Shown in pieces: positions 8,971 to 17,466 of a stretch of 64,000 nucleotides of DNA (positions within the stretch are counted from its first letter, which is position 1; every line of letters starts with the position of its first letter). The position numbers were made by a program, and so were the translations under genes. Source of the DNA: Thermatribacter velox (GTDB lineage Bacteria > Atribacterota > Atribacteria > Atribacterales > Thermatribacteraceae); contig NZ_CP121689.1 in assembly GCF_038396615.1 (NCBI RefSeq), positions 1,686,001 through 1,750,000 on the forward strand, in the 5' to 3' direction. A model generated the notes under the pieces. It made no database searches, was not told where the DNA came from, and worked only from the letters and a program-made list of their open reading frames with translations.

Positions 8971-10164
8971 ATGAACAAAAACTCCTGGCAGTATTTCATA
9001 GGCATTGATGTTTCCAGGGACAGGTTCAACTATGTAATCATTGATGCTTCTTTGCAGGTGCTCAGTGAAGGTCAACTGAATATGAACTTGGAAGGATTCA
9101 CTGCCCTCAGCCAGCTTATTAGCTCCTATCCCAACTCCCTGATTGGTGTGGAGTCTACTGGGAGTTACCACCTTAACCTCCTGGCCTTCCTGATTACCAA
9201 CCAGTACCCGGTGGCACTCATCAACCCCGCCCTCATCAAAAAGTTCTCTCAGAGCATCACCCTGCGCAATACCAAAACTGACCGCATTGATGCCCTCACC
9301 ATCGCCAGGTTTCTGCTCAAACACCTGGAAGCGATTCCTCACTTCATCCCTGACAAGCTGGATGACCTGGCTGCCCTGGCCAGGGTGAGGGAAAGCCTCA
9401 CTCAACAGATTGCCAGAACCAAGACCCAGCTCAAACAACACCTGGTGGTGGTCTTCCCGGAACTGGTGGCTCACCGCAACATCTTCACCGATTTCCTGCT
9501 CTCGGTACTTGAAGAATTTCCCACTCCCCATTCGGTTCTCAAAGCCTCCCCAGGCAGAGTGAAGGCTGTCTTCAGAAAGCTCAAAGCAAGAGGAAGAAAA
9601 CCATCTCTCAGTGCTGAACAGTTCTTGGAACTTGCCAGAGATTCCATCGGTATCTCCACCACCAACTATGCCCTGATCATCAAACATGAAGTGGAGATGC
9701 TCCGGTTCCTCAACCAGAAGCTCCAGGAGATTACCAAACAGTTCATCGAGGAAATCCAAAAGAACCAGAAAGACAACTTGGAACTCCTCAAATCCATCAA
9801 AGGAGTCAGTGATATCACCTCGGCTCATTTTCTGGCTGCAGTCAAGGATATACACAGGTTTGAGAACCGAAGGAAACTGACTGCTTATGCAGGTATTGAC
9901 CCTTCTATCAGACAGTCTGGTTCCCTGTATGCTCGAGGTGGAATCAGCAAGAAGGGCTCTAAGTCTTTGCGGAGATGTCTCTATCTCATGGCAAGTGGAG
10001 TTATGCGCTGCAATGAGTACTTTAGAGCTTATTACTTGAAAAAGAGAGGTGAGGGAATGCCCCACAGAAAAGCCATGATTGCCCTCTGTAACAAGCTGTT
10101 GAGAGTTATCTTTGCCATGCTCAGGAAAGGTGAAAAATTTGTTCCAGTTACACATTATTTATAG
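8971..10164 (+). CDS. IS110-family transposase (DEDD recombinase)
   Basis: A 397-residue protein. The ATG at 8971 is preferred because GAGGT sits 6 bases before it; a TTG at 8956 has no such site. The N-terminal RuvC-like DEDD domain shows D13 (GIDVS), E61 (GVESTGSY), D104 and D107 (KTDRIDA). A coiled middle is followed by the C-terminal Transposase_20 domain (LKSIKGVSDITSAHFLAA, YAGIDPSIRQSGS, KKGSKSLRRCLY), which contains the catalytic serine region. The gene looks intact, so the element may still be active. Confidence 0.95.
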   Translation: MNKNSWQYFIGIDVSRDRFNYVIIDASLQVLSEGQLNMNLEGFTALSQLISSYPNSLIGVESTGSYHLNLLAFLITNQYPVALINPALIKKFSQSITLRNTKTDRIDALTIARFLLKHLEAIPHFIPDKLDDLAALARVRESLTQQIARTKTQLKQHLVVVFPELVAHRNIFTDFLLSVLEEFPTPHSVLKASPGRVKAVFRKLKARGRKPSLSAEQFLELARDSIGISTTNYALIIKHEVEMLRFLNQKLQEITKQFIEEIQKNQKDNLELLKSIKGVSDITSAHFLAAVKDIHRFENRRKLTAYAGIDPSIRQSGSLYARGGISKKGSKSLRRCLYLMASGVMRCNEYFRAYYLKKRGEGMPHRKAMIALCNKLLRVIFAMLRKGEKFVPVTHYL

Positions 10165-10324
10165 TTGACTCCTTTAAAAAAGCATTCAATCTAAAAAACA
10201 AAATTATAAAAAGTGAAAGCGCAAGGCAAGCAGTAATGAAAACACCGGACAAAATCAACTTACTTTTAACGGTCATCGCACTTCATCCCTCACCAAAGGC
10301 TTACCAAAAAAATCGACAACGCTT

Positions 10325-12616
10325 TCAAAGCTCTTCATCTTCTCCCTGTGCGCCATCTTCAAAGAAGGCAAAGGGAAGTCCTTTCTTCTTGGCCCGGTAC
10401 ATGGCAAAATCCGCCCTTCTCAACAATTTTTCCAGACTTTCTCCGTCTTCAGGGTAAACAGCAATTCCCACATTGGCTGAAACCGTCAGGTTATTCCCCT
10501 GCCACTCAAGTGGTTCCCTTATGGAAGCAACAATCCTTTCAACAATGGTGCTCACTGAGCCCCGGTCAATTCCGTATAATACTATAACGAACTCATCTCC
10601 TCCTATCCGGGCCAGCACATCATTCTCCCTCAAGTTCTTTTGCAGGCGCTCTGCAATCACCTTCAAGGCGGTATCCCCGGCTTCGTGACCAAAGCGGTCG
10701 TTGACCTCCTTAAAGCCCTGAAGGTCCAGATAAAGCACAAAAGCCGGCTTTTTCTCCCGACGAGCCAAAGCCAAAACTTTCCCAGCCATCTCCTGAAACG
10801 CTCGCTTGTTAAGCAAATCCGTAAGCGGGTCGTGGCAGGAGAGATGCTCAAGGAGCCTTTTTTGTTCTTCAAGCTTTTCTTCAAGCCGCAGGCGCTCCAA
10901 AATCACGCTGATTTGGTCGGCGAAAAGTTGAGCAATTTCGATTTCCCCAGGGCCAAAGGCTTCAGGGTCTTCCAGGTTGTCCAGGTTGAAAAAACCCACG
11001 ATTTCCCCTTCTAAAACCAAAGGTACCGAGAGGGTTGCCCTGATGGTGCCATCTCCTCCAGACTCAGTAAGTAATTCCAGCTTCTCCTTAGAAAGCCTGG
11101 ACCGATTCAGCTCATCCAGGTTCCTGACCACCTTCACCTCTGGGGTCATTTCCCGGGAAAGTTCCTCTTCAGTGAGAGCAACCTGGGCCAGCTTTTCCAG
11201 GTCGTAGCCCACCGCTGCCCGGAAAACAAAAACCTTTCCTTCTTTTAAAAGCAGCGACCCTCTCTGGGCACCGGGAACCAGCTCCACGGCTTTCCTTAAA
11301 ATATGGGCATAATCGAACCTGTGGTCTGGGTTAAGCAAAGCCTTTATAAAGTTCAACATCTCCGCAAGAATCCTGCTTTTCCTATCCAGTTCCTGGGCTT
11401 GAAGGGAAAGACGTTCCTCAAAATTCCTTCTCTCCCAGAGAGCACTCACCTGTCCAGCAAAAAGCCGCAACAGCTCAACTTCAGAGGGAGAAAAAGCCTC
11501 TTCTCTTTCCAGGTTATCCACACTCAAAACCGCCCGAAGCTCCCCGGAAACGTTGATGGCCACAGAGAGAACACACCTCACCCGTTCAAAACGCAACTTA
11601 TCAAGGAGTGCACGCTCTGCCTCATCGCTCAGGCAAAGTGCAAAGAGCTTTTTCAGGTCCGCAAGCACCACCGGCTCTCCCTGAACGATGACCGCACACT
11701 CTGGATGTGCCTCAACTTTTTTCAGCTCAAAGCGGAAGGCTTGCAGGGCTTCCAGGGGATGGCCCAGCGCAGCCTCAAAAACCAGGAAATCTCCCCGGCG
11801 CCCAAGCACCGTCCCTCCCTGAGCATGGGGAATCAGCGCCACCGCTTTCTCCAGGATTTCTGCATAGCTCAGGTTATACCCCGGGCGCAGGACAGCTTGC
11901 AGAAACTCGTTCATCATTCGGAGCGCCCGGATTTCTCGCTCATATTCTTCACGCAGCTTGCGCTCAATATCCAGCTCTTTTCGGTAGCTTGAAAAAAGCG
12001 ACCAAAAGGCAAAAACAGCACCCGCAAAAAGCGAAATCAACCACCTCCAGATACCGTACAGCCCACGCTCCAGCCCGCTGTATGCAGCCCGCAGGCCGAA
12101 GGCAAAAGGCTTCCCACCCTGAGGAACGATTTTGACCGTTTCCTCCATGCCCAGGCGATGCAGTACGAGCTGAGGGTCGATGACCGCTTCAACCACCCGG
12201 TCTTTCACAAAATCCTGACCTTCTGCGTCAAAAACCAGAAAATGCACCCGCAAAAGCCCTTCCCGGGCTTGAATCCGATAAGCATTGGGAAAGATCTCCC
12301 CAGCGTTTGCTTCTACCACAAAAGCGTCCAGAATTTCAGGGTTTGACTTCTTGAAGGCAGTGAGTTCTCGCTCATTAAGCCAGACGATATCTTTGGCCAA
12401 AGCGGTGTAGAGTAAAACGTTTTGAAAATACCTTACGGACCAATGCTCTGCTTCGTGCTTTACAAAATTAGCAAAGGTCTGTGCGGAAGCATGCAGGCGC
12501 TCGGAAGCGATGCGGCGCTCAAAAAGGCTGAAAAGCGCAAAGGCTAGCGAAAAGCCCAGCACAAAGAAAAGCACAAAACGCAAAAGTGGGAATTTTACAC
12601 GCAAAGTAGTATCCAA
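10325..12616 (-). CDS. membrane sensor diguanylate cyclase with two GAF domains
   Basis: A 763-residue protein with TM1 ~12-32, a ~150-residue periplasmic sensor, TM2 ~187-208, a coiled coil, two tandem GAF domains (~235-395 and ~415-590, both with an FFNLDN/VLSVDNLE-type core) and a C-terminal GGDEF domain (from SCHDPLTDLLNKRAF). The active site reads ARIGGDEF and the RxxD product-inhibition site (REND) sits five residues before it, so it should make c-di-GMP under feedback control. The TTG at 12616 has its Shine-Dalgarno almost touching it; a TTG four codons later (12604) is equally possible. It starts 18 bases after the ZIP gene. Confidence 0.88.
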   Translation of the reverse strand: MDTTLRVKFPLLRFVLFFVLGFSLAFALFSLFERRIASERLHASAQTFANFVKHEAEHWSVRYFQNVLLYTALAKDIVWLNERELTAFKKSNPEILDAFVVEANAGEIFPNAYRIQAREGLLRVHFLVFDAEGQDFVKDRVVEAVIDPQLVLHRLGMEETVKIVPQGGKPFAFGLRAAYSGLERGLYGIWRWLISLFAGAVFAFWSLFSSYRKELDIERKLREEYEREIRALRMMNEFLQAVLRPGYNLSYAEILEKAVALIPHAQGGTVLGRRGDFLVFEAALGHPLEALQAFRFELKKVEAHPECAVIVQGEPVVLADLKKLFALCLSDEAERALLDKLRFERVRCVLSVAINVSGELRAVLSVDNLEREEAFSPSEVELLRLFAGQVSALWERRNFEERLSLQAQELDRKSRILAEMLNFIKALLNPDHRFDYAHILRKAVELVPGAQRGSLLLKEGKVFVFRAAVGYDLEKLAQVALTEEELSREMTPEVKVVRNLDELNRSRLSKEKLELLTESGGDGTIRATLSVPLVLEGEIVGFFNLDNLEDPEAFGPGEIEIAQLFADQISVILERLRLEEKLEEQKRLLEHLSCHDPLTDLLNKRAFQEMAGKVLALARREKKPAFVLYLDLQGFKEVNDRFGHEAGDTALKVIAERLQKNLRENDVLARIGGDEFVIVLYGIDRGSVSTIVERIVASIREPLEWQGNNLTVSANVGIAVYPEDGESLEKLLRRADFAMYRAKKKGLPFAFFEDGAQGEDEEL

Positions 12617-12634
12617 CCTTTCCAGAACTGGCTT

Positions 12635-13384
12635 TTACCCTAAGAGGTTATCAAGCAGCATCATTATACCAAAACCCGCAATCAGCGCATAGGTCGAAAA
12701 GCGGGCTGACTTTCCGTGATGGGTTTCAGGAATGATTTCGTCGCTGATTACAAAGAGCATGGCTCCTGCAGCAATGGCCATTCCCCAGGGCAGGAAAAAG
12801 TGCATGATGGAAACCAGGCCTGCTCCCAGAACTCCCCCCAAAGGCTCCACCAAACCGGTCAAAAAAGCATAAAAGAAGGCCCTGGAGCGCGGATAGCCAA
12901 CCCCAAGTAGCGAAATGGCCACCGCCATGCCTTCGGGGATGTTCTGGATGCCTATGGCCGTGGCCACGGTAACCCCATCGCTCACGTTGCCGGTCCCAAA
13001 GCTCACGCCTACTGCCAGACCCTCAGGAAAGTTGTGGAGCGTGATGGCAATGACAAAAAGCCAGATTTCGCGCAGCTTGCTCCTTGGACCCTCCAGACCC
13101 TTTTCAAAGTGCTCGTGGGGCAGGAAACGGTCCATAAGGTCAAGGAGCAAAACCCCCAGGACCACACCACCTAAAGCCACCCACACCCCTCCGTATTCAA
13201 TAGCCGGAATTAAGAGGCTAAAAGCAGTAGCTGCCAGCATCACCCCAGCCGCAAAACCCAGCAGCTCATCACGAAAGCGATGGGAAACCGCACTCAGAGA
13301 CGGAAAAAGGACCGGTATACCACCAAGACCCGTGGCTAAACCAGCCAGAGTGCTTCCCAGAATGCCCCACCAGAGAATGCTCAC
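12635..13384 (-). CDS. ZIP-family divalent metal transporter
   Basis: A 249-residue membrane protein with eight hydrophobic segments. The two metal-coordinating helices carry ALTLHNFPEGLAVG-type (ITLHNFPEG) and IQNIPEGMAVA motifs of the ZIP/ZupT family, which imports Zn, Fe or Mn. A histidine- and acid-bearing loop (LPHEHFEKG) follows TM3. GTG start with GGAGG eight bases upstream. It forms a minus-strand run with the two diguanylate cyclases and the small ORFs upstream. Confidence 0.9.
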   Translation of the reverse strand: MSILWWGILGSTLAGLATGLGGIPVLFPSLSAVSHRFRDELLGFAAGVMLAATAFSLLIPAIEYGGVWVALGGVVLGVLLLDLMDRFLPHEHFEKGLEGPRSKLREIWLFVIAITLHNFPEGLAVGVSFGTGNVSDGVTVATAIGIQNIPEGMAVAISLLGVGYPRSRAFFYAFLTGLVEPLGGVLGAGLVSIMHFFLPWGMAIAAGAMLFVISDEIIPETHHGKSARFSTYALIAGFGIMMLLDNLLG

Positions 13385-13387
13385 CGC

Positions 13388-13525
13388 TTAAACCTCCAGA
13401 AAGGACTTTTCAATAGGGTATCCAAAAAGCAAAAAGAAAGCAAGAAGAATATGATGAAAGCGGATTAAAGAAGCAAAGCACGCTGCAGCGCCCAGGGTAA
13501 AGGTAAAAAGAAAGGGAGCTCCCAC
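13388..13525 (-). CDS. possible small hydrophobic protein, 45 aa
   Basis: A GTG-started frame reading MGAPFLFTFTLGAAACFASL, then a second hydrophobic stretch and FGYPIEKSFLEV. Its last codons contain the GGAGG that serves the ZIP start four bases later. The composition looks like a small membrane protein, but its own ribosome-binding site is poor and I know no family. It could be the tail of a lost gene. Confidence 0.35.
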   Translation of the reverse strand: MGAPFLFTFTLGAAACFASLIRFHHILLAFFLLFGYPIEKSFLEV

Positions 13526-13578
13526 AAAAACTCAAAAACACTGCCCACACCGAAAATGGAGCAAACACTACCATGGCT

Positions 13579-13707
13579 CTAAAACACCACGCCTGAAGCT
13601 ATGGGTGCTTTCTTTTCCTCTTCACCATTTTCGCTCTCATAGCGCACCGCCAGCGAGCGTCCTCCTTCCTCATAGAGGGCCTGGTTGTTTTTCACCTTGA
13701 GGCTCAT
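13579..13707 (-). CDS. small hypothetical protein, 42 aa
   Basis: The ATG at 13707 is preceded by AAAGGAGGT at a 7-base spacing, among the best ribosome-binding sites in the window. The product (MSLKVKNNQALYEEGGRSLA..., ending APIASGVVF) is hydrophilic, with an acidic patch NGEEEKKA. I recognise no family. It lies between the PfkB kinase and the ZIP gene on the same strand. Confidence 0.5.
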   Translation of the reverse strand: MSLKVKNNQALYEEGGRSLAVRYESENGEEEKKAPIASGVVF

Positions 13708-13804
13708 CGACCCTACCTCCTTTCTTTTGGTTTTTCCACTTATATGTATCGGCAAAAAGCAAAATATCTTTAGGGGTTAACCGTAAAAATTGCACCGGAA
13801 ACCC

Positions 13805-14773
13805 TCAAAAAAGTGGCGGGCTTTCTCTCAAGAACTTTTCCACTTCCCCAAGGCGCGGAAAAGCCGGGAAGGCTCCCCGCCTGCTTGCCGTGAGTGCCCC
13901 ACAGGCAGCACCAAAAAGGACCGCTTCCCTGAAAAGCGAAGGTGGAATCGCCAAGCCCTTGCGCATGCTTTCTTTGAGAAGCACCCGGAGTACACCCGCA
14001 CAAAAGGCATCCCCGCAGCCCACGACATCTGCAACTAGCACCGAAAAAGAGGGTAACTTGCCTTGCGTCAAAGCGCTGGCAAAGAAGACTCCGCCCTCTC
14101 CCAGGGTAACCGCCAGATTCCGCACTCCCTGAGCAAGTAAAACTTCCGCTCCCGGCTCCAGTTCCTGCTTTCCGCTCAAAAGAAGAAATTCCTCATAGTT
14201 GAGCTTCAAAAAGTCCACCTCAGGAAGCAGTGCCCAGACCACCTTTCGTGCCTCATCGGGCCCCTCCCAGAATGCCGGGCGGTGGTTAAAATCGAAAAAA
14301 ACGAATATGTCCTGTTCTCGAGAGTGGCGCAGGACAGCTTCGGAAACTTCCCTAATTGGGGCAGCGACGAAATCCAAAGATACAAGATGCACTACTCGCG
14401 CATACTGAAAAAGCGTCCAGTCCACATCCTGAGGGGAAAGGTCCAAATCAGAGCGTGAATAGCGCAGGTAATAAGGGTCTTGCTTGCCAAAGACAAAGGT
14501 CAGGGAAGTGCGTTCCCTGCTTGAAAAACAAAGCTTCTCTTCCACGCCCTCGGCCCGTAAAGCATCGCGGAGAAACTCCCCAAAAGGGTCGGCTCCAACC
14601 TTTCCCATGACAGCGCTCGCCACGCCAAGGCGGGCCAAAGCCACCGCTACGTTGACTGAAGCACCACCCGGGAAAAAGGAAAAAGAAAGTGGACTTTCCC
14701 TTATCTGGAAAGCATCCACTACCACCTCACCCAGAGAAACCACATCAAAGCTTCCGCAAGCTGCATACTGCAT
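13805..14773 (-). CDS. PfkB-family sugar kinase (fructokinase-like)
   Basis: A 322-residue ribokinase-fold kinase. The N-terminal signature GGASVNVAVALARLG (substrate lid and binding) and C-terminal DVVGCGDAFCAGVL are present; the latter holds the catalytic Asp of the GAGD motif in a GCGD variant. An ATP-dependent 6-phosphorylation of fructose or a related sugar or nucleoside is expected. No transporter is adjacent, so the substrate stays open. GGAG about 10 bases before the ATG supports the start. Confidence 0.85.
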   Translation of the reverse strand: MQYAACGSFDVVSLGEVVVDAFQIRESPLSFSFFPGGASVNVAVALARLGVASAVMGKVGADPFGEFLRDALRAEGVEEKLCFSSRERTSLTFVFGKQDPYYLRYSRSDLDLSPQDVDWTLFQYARVVHLVSLDFVAAPIREVSEAVLRHSREQDIFVFFDFNHRPAFWEGPDEARKVVWALLPEVDFLKLNYEEFLLLSGKQELEPGAEVLLAQGVRNLAVTLGEGGVFFASALTQGKLPSFSVLVADVVGCGDAFCAGVLRVLLKESMRKGLAIPPSLFREAVLFGAACGALTASRRGAFPAFPRLGEVEKFLRESPPLF

Positions 14774-14952
14774 GGTCTGTTCACTCCTCAGTTTCTGAAA
14801 ACACCTCCCCAGAACTTCTGGTGCTCACCTAAATGCTCGGAATAAGCCCACTTCATAATAGCATACAGCTGTGGAAGCCGGAGAACGCCAAAACAACCCT
14901 AAAGCCCAGCTTGAGACAACGGGAGAAAGGCAACAATGCACCAACAGTAGCC

Positions 14953-14987
14953 CAAAAAACGGTGGACAAACTTAAATGCTATCCACC
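14953..14987 (-). terminator. probable terminator of the pyrimidine operon
   Basis: On the minus strand GGTGGA...TCCACC (arms 14982-14987 and 14961-14966, 15-base loop) is followed at once by GTTTTTT. It lies ~80 bases after the preA stop. The stem is only 6 bp, so confidence is moderate. The rest of 14774-15068 shows no gene. Confidence 0.5.
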
Positions 14988-15068
14988 TTGTATAGAAAAA
15001 AATAATCGAGCAGGGATCAAGAAAATGTGGAGAGAATGGGCCTTCCCCTCCTTTTTTGAAAACTTTCT

Positions 15069-16271
15069 TCAATATCCGGTTATTTTGAAAGCAGAGCACA
15101 CATTAGCACAAAGGGAACAACCATCACACCTGGTATAATCAATGATAAGACCCTCTTTATCACTCCAGGAAAGGGCAGCAAAGCCAATATCTCGGCAGAT
15201 AGCCACACAGAGACGGCAACCACTGCATCGTTCTCGAACCAGAACAGGAAAGACTCTTTGTTCGCGAGGTAACAGTGCATGAGTTGTAAGCCTGGAAAGC
15301 GCCTGGCCTCTGAGTTCTTCAATGCTGGTGACACCTTTGGAAGCAAGGTAGGTTTGCAGACCGCGAATCAAGGTATCAATCATTCCGAGTCCTCTTATCA
15401 TCACTTCGGTACAAATCTGCACAGTGGTCGCACCAAGCAGGATGTACTCCACAGCCTCCTGCCAGCCTCGGATGCCACCCATCCCAGAGATGGGCAAATC
15501 ACAGCTCTGGGCAATCTGAGCCACGCAGCGCAGGCCAATAGGCTTGACTGCTGGGCCGGAAAGCCCACCGAAGGTTGATTGACCCCCTACCGAAGGTAAC
15601 GGCCGCAAGGTTTCCAGGTCAACACCAATGAGAGCGGAAACAGTGTTGATGGCCGCCAGACCATCAGCACCACCCTCCATGGCAGCCCTGGCCACCCTAC
15701 CAATGTCGGTTACATTAGGAGTGAGCTTGACAATAACCGGAATATCTACCGCTTCTTTAACCCATGAGGTGATGGTACGCGTAAGGTCTTCATCCTGGCC
15801 AATAGCTGAACCCATGCCCCTTTCTGGCATACCGTGAGGACAGGAGAAATTCAGCTCCAACGCATCAGCACCGGCTTTCTGTAAAACCCAGGCTATATCC
15901 TGCCAGGCTTTCTTTTCCACCTCAGCCATTATGCTGGCAACCAAAACACGGTCTGGAAAAGACTGCTTAATGCTTTCGATTTCTTGAACCCACACCCTCA
16001 GTGGGCGTGGACTGATCAGTTCGATGTTTTCGAAAGCTACAATGTCACCACCCCTACCGCGCAATGAAGCAAAGCGGGGAGAAACATCCTCAACGAGCAT
16101 TTCTTCCGGACCAATGGTTTTGGTGACCGCCCCAGCCCAGCCCAGAGCAAAAGCACGTTTAATTAGTTCACCATTTGAAGCAGGTGGTCCTGAGGCCAAC
16201 AAAAACGGGTTGACAAACCTCAATCCACAAAAATCCACAGCAAGTTGAGCCTTTGCCTCTTTAACTGGCAC
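15069..16271 (-). CDS. preA: dihydropyrimidine dehydrogenase catalytic subunit (PreA/PydA-like)
   Basis: About 400 residues. An FMN-binding dihydroorotate dehydrogenase-like barrel (VDFCGLRFVNPFLLASGPP, LNFSCPHGMPERGMG, KLTPNVTDIG, SGMGGIRGW) is followed by two 4Fe-4S motifs (CSGCRLCVAIC and CDGCSLCANVC). It should reduce uracil or thymine to the dihydro form, the first step of reductive pyrimidine breakdown. The GTG at 16271 has GGAGGT at 7 bases, so it is preferred over the ATG at 16286. No PreT (NADPH-oxidising partner) gene is nearby. The loop that in mammalian enzyme reads GLACGQD reads GSAIGQD here. Last gene of the operon. Confidence 0.88.
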   Translation of the reverse strand: MPVKEAKAQLAVDFCGLRFVNPFLLASGPPASNGELIKRAFALGWAGAVTKTIGPEEMLVEDVSPRFASLRGRGGDIVAFENIELISPRPLRVWVQEIESIKQSFPDRVLVASIMAEVEKKAWQDIAWVLQKAGADALELNFSCPHGMPERGMGSAIGQDEDLTRTITSWVKEAVDIPVIVKLTPNVTDIGRVARAAMEGGADGLAAINTVSALIGVDLETLRPLPSVGGQSTFGGLSGPAVKPIGLRCVAQIAQSCDLPISGMGGIRGWQEAVEYILLGATTVQICTEVMIRGLGMIDTLIRGLQTYLASKGVTSIEELRGQALSRLTTHALLPREQRVFPVLVRERCSGCRLCVAICRDIGFAALSWSDKEGLIIDYTRCDGCSLCANVCSAFKITGY

Positions 16272-16296
16272 TGAACGCACCTCCATCAGTAAGTTT

Positions 16297-17460
16297 TTAA
16301 TTACCTTTCAGGCCTTGGTAGGCCTCCCAATAAAGAGTAATTACGTCGTCCATTTGCGGACGACGTGGGTTAAACTGAGTACTCTGAGCTTCCAGAGCAT
16401 CTTTGGCCATAATTTCAAAACTTTCCTCTTTCACTCCAACCTGTTGCAAGCTCCGTGGAATGCCAATATCTAACACCAGATTACGCACGGCTTGCACCGC
16501 TTTTAAACTGGCTTCCCGGATGCTGAGCCCGACGGTTTCTTCGCCCAGAGCATGAGCGAGAACAGCAAAGCGCTCCGGACAGGCCGGGCGGTTGTAAGCC
16601 ATGACGTGGGGCAAGAGCAGAGCGTTGGCCAAACCGTGGAGAACACCAAAGTACACACCAAGTGGTCGCGACATAGAGTGAACCAAAGCCACTGAAGCAT
16701 TGCTGAAAGCCAAACCAGCACGGTACTGCCCCAAAAGCATTGCGCTTCTTGCCTCAACATCCTGGGGATTATACACAGCTTGAGTTAAATTAGCTGCAAT
16801 CAACTCCACAGCAGAAAGAGCCAGAAGATCGGTGTCTGGCTGAGCTCGGGTGGACAGATAGGCTTCGATGGCGTGAGTCAGGGCATCCATACCGGTAGCT
16901 GCGGTGACTTCATGAGGCATGGAAACGGTGAGTAAGGGGTCCAATAACGCTATTTTGGGAATGAGATAAGAACCTCCCAACACCATTTTAACTTTGCGGT
17001 CGAGATCGCTGATAACTGAGAAACGAGTCACCTCGCTACCTGTACCAGCCGTTGTCGGTATGGCAATCAAAGGCAAAACAGAATTAACCGGAGCTTTCCT
17101 TTCATAATCGCTGCAGCGACCAGGATTTGTGGCCAAGAGAGCAATCGCTTTAGCTGCGTCTATGACGCTACCACCACCCAGGGCAACGACGACCTGAGCC
17201 TGAAACTCTCTGGCCAGGTCGGCACCCCGGTGGACTGTATCGGTACTCGGGTCAGATTCCACACCTTCAAAAATGGAAACAGTAAGACCGCTTTGCACCA
17301 GCGCTTCAACAACCTGATCCAGGGCTCCCGTGCGGCGAGCTGACCCCTTTCCAACAACGAGCAGAACTCTTTCACCCCAACGCCTCGCCTCCTCACCAAC
17401 TTCAGAAGCGACTCCACAACCAAAAATTATTTTCTCCGGGCATTGGAACACAAAAGCCAT
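16297..17460 (-). CDS. iron-containing alcohol dehydrogenase, probable malonate semialdehyde reductase
   Basis: A 387-residue group III (Fe) alcohol dehydrogenase. The NAD-binding GGGSVIDAAK motif, TTAGTGSEVT, and metal ligands in DALTHAIEAY and HGLANALLLPHVMAYN are present. In this operon the likely substrate is malonate semialdehyde from beta-alanine transamination, giving 3-hydroxypropionate and regenerating NAD(P)+. That role is inferred from context. The ATG at 17460 fits AAAGGA nine bases upstream; the aminotransferase stops at 17467. Confidence 0.85.
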   Translation of the reverse strand: MAFVFQCPEKIIFGCGVASEVGEEARRWGERVLLVVGKGSARRTGALDQVVEALVQSGLTVSIFEGVESDPSTDTVHRGADLAREFQAQVVVALGGGSVIDAAKAIALLATNPGRCSDYERKAPVNSVLPLIAIPTTAGTGSEVTRFSVISDLDRKVKMVLGGSYLIPKIALLDPLLTVSMPHEVTAATGMDALTHAIEAYLSTRAQPDTDLLALSAVELIAANLTQAVYNPQDVEARSAMLLGQYRAGLAFSNASVALVHSMSRPLGVYFGVLHGLANALLLPHVMAYNRPACPERFAVLAHALGEETVGLSIREASLKAVQAVRNLVLDIGIPRSLQQVGVKEESFEIMAKDALEAQSTQFNPRRPQMDDVITLYWEAYQGLKGN

Positions 17461-17466
17461 TCGCAA

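Larger units (their letters stand above)
8784..10170 (+). mobile_element. IS110-family insertion sequence, 1387 bp
   Basis: The element is bounded by two CT dinucleotides (8782-8783 and 10169-10170); one copy counts as target core. It has no terminal inverted repeats. About 187 bases of non-coding left end precede the transposase and only ~6 bases follow its stop. That left-end layout is typical of the IS110 group, in contrast to IS1111, which keeps its non-coding part on the right. It sits between codons of a diguanylate cyclase on the opposite strand, and excision restores the host frame. The boundaries come from host-gene reconstruction, not from a second IS copy. Confidence 0.85.
7415..10276 (-). 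pseudogene. CHASE4-like sensor diguanylate cyclase, split by IS110 element and a frameshift
   Basis: The 5' end lies beyond the IS: the ATG at 10276 starts MTVKSKLILSGVFITACLAL, a membrane segment, and runs to 10171. It resumes at 8783 with EEALQEAARLRNTFNLLL, then a periplasmic sensor of CHASE4 type (DYSMWAELGEKAVV), a second membrane segment, HAMP (RPLRNLYRASEQVASGEYSLQL), coiled coil and GGDEF. Removing 8784-10170 restores the frame exactly. A second lesion near 7745 is one base missing in the DLDKFKKL-NDLLGHSEGD stretch, which puts the GGDEF core (YGGDEF, I-site RKED) in another frame. The gene follows the diguanylate cyclase at 10325 by 48 bases, so the two were probably one operon. Confidence 0.88.

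Noticed and set aside
8782-10155. 457-codon open frame on the minus strand
   Set aside because: It is the antisense of the IS110 transposase, shows no family motif, and the plus frame has all catalytic residues.
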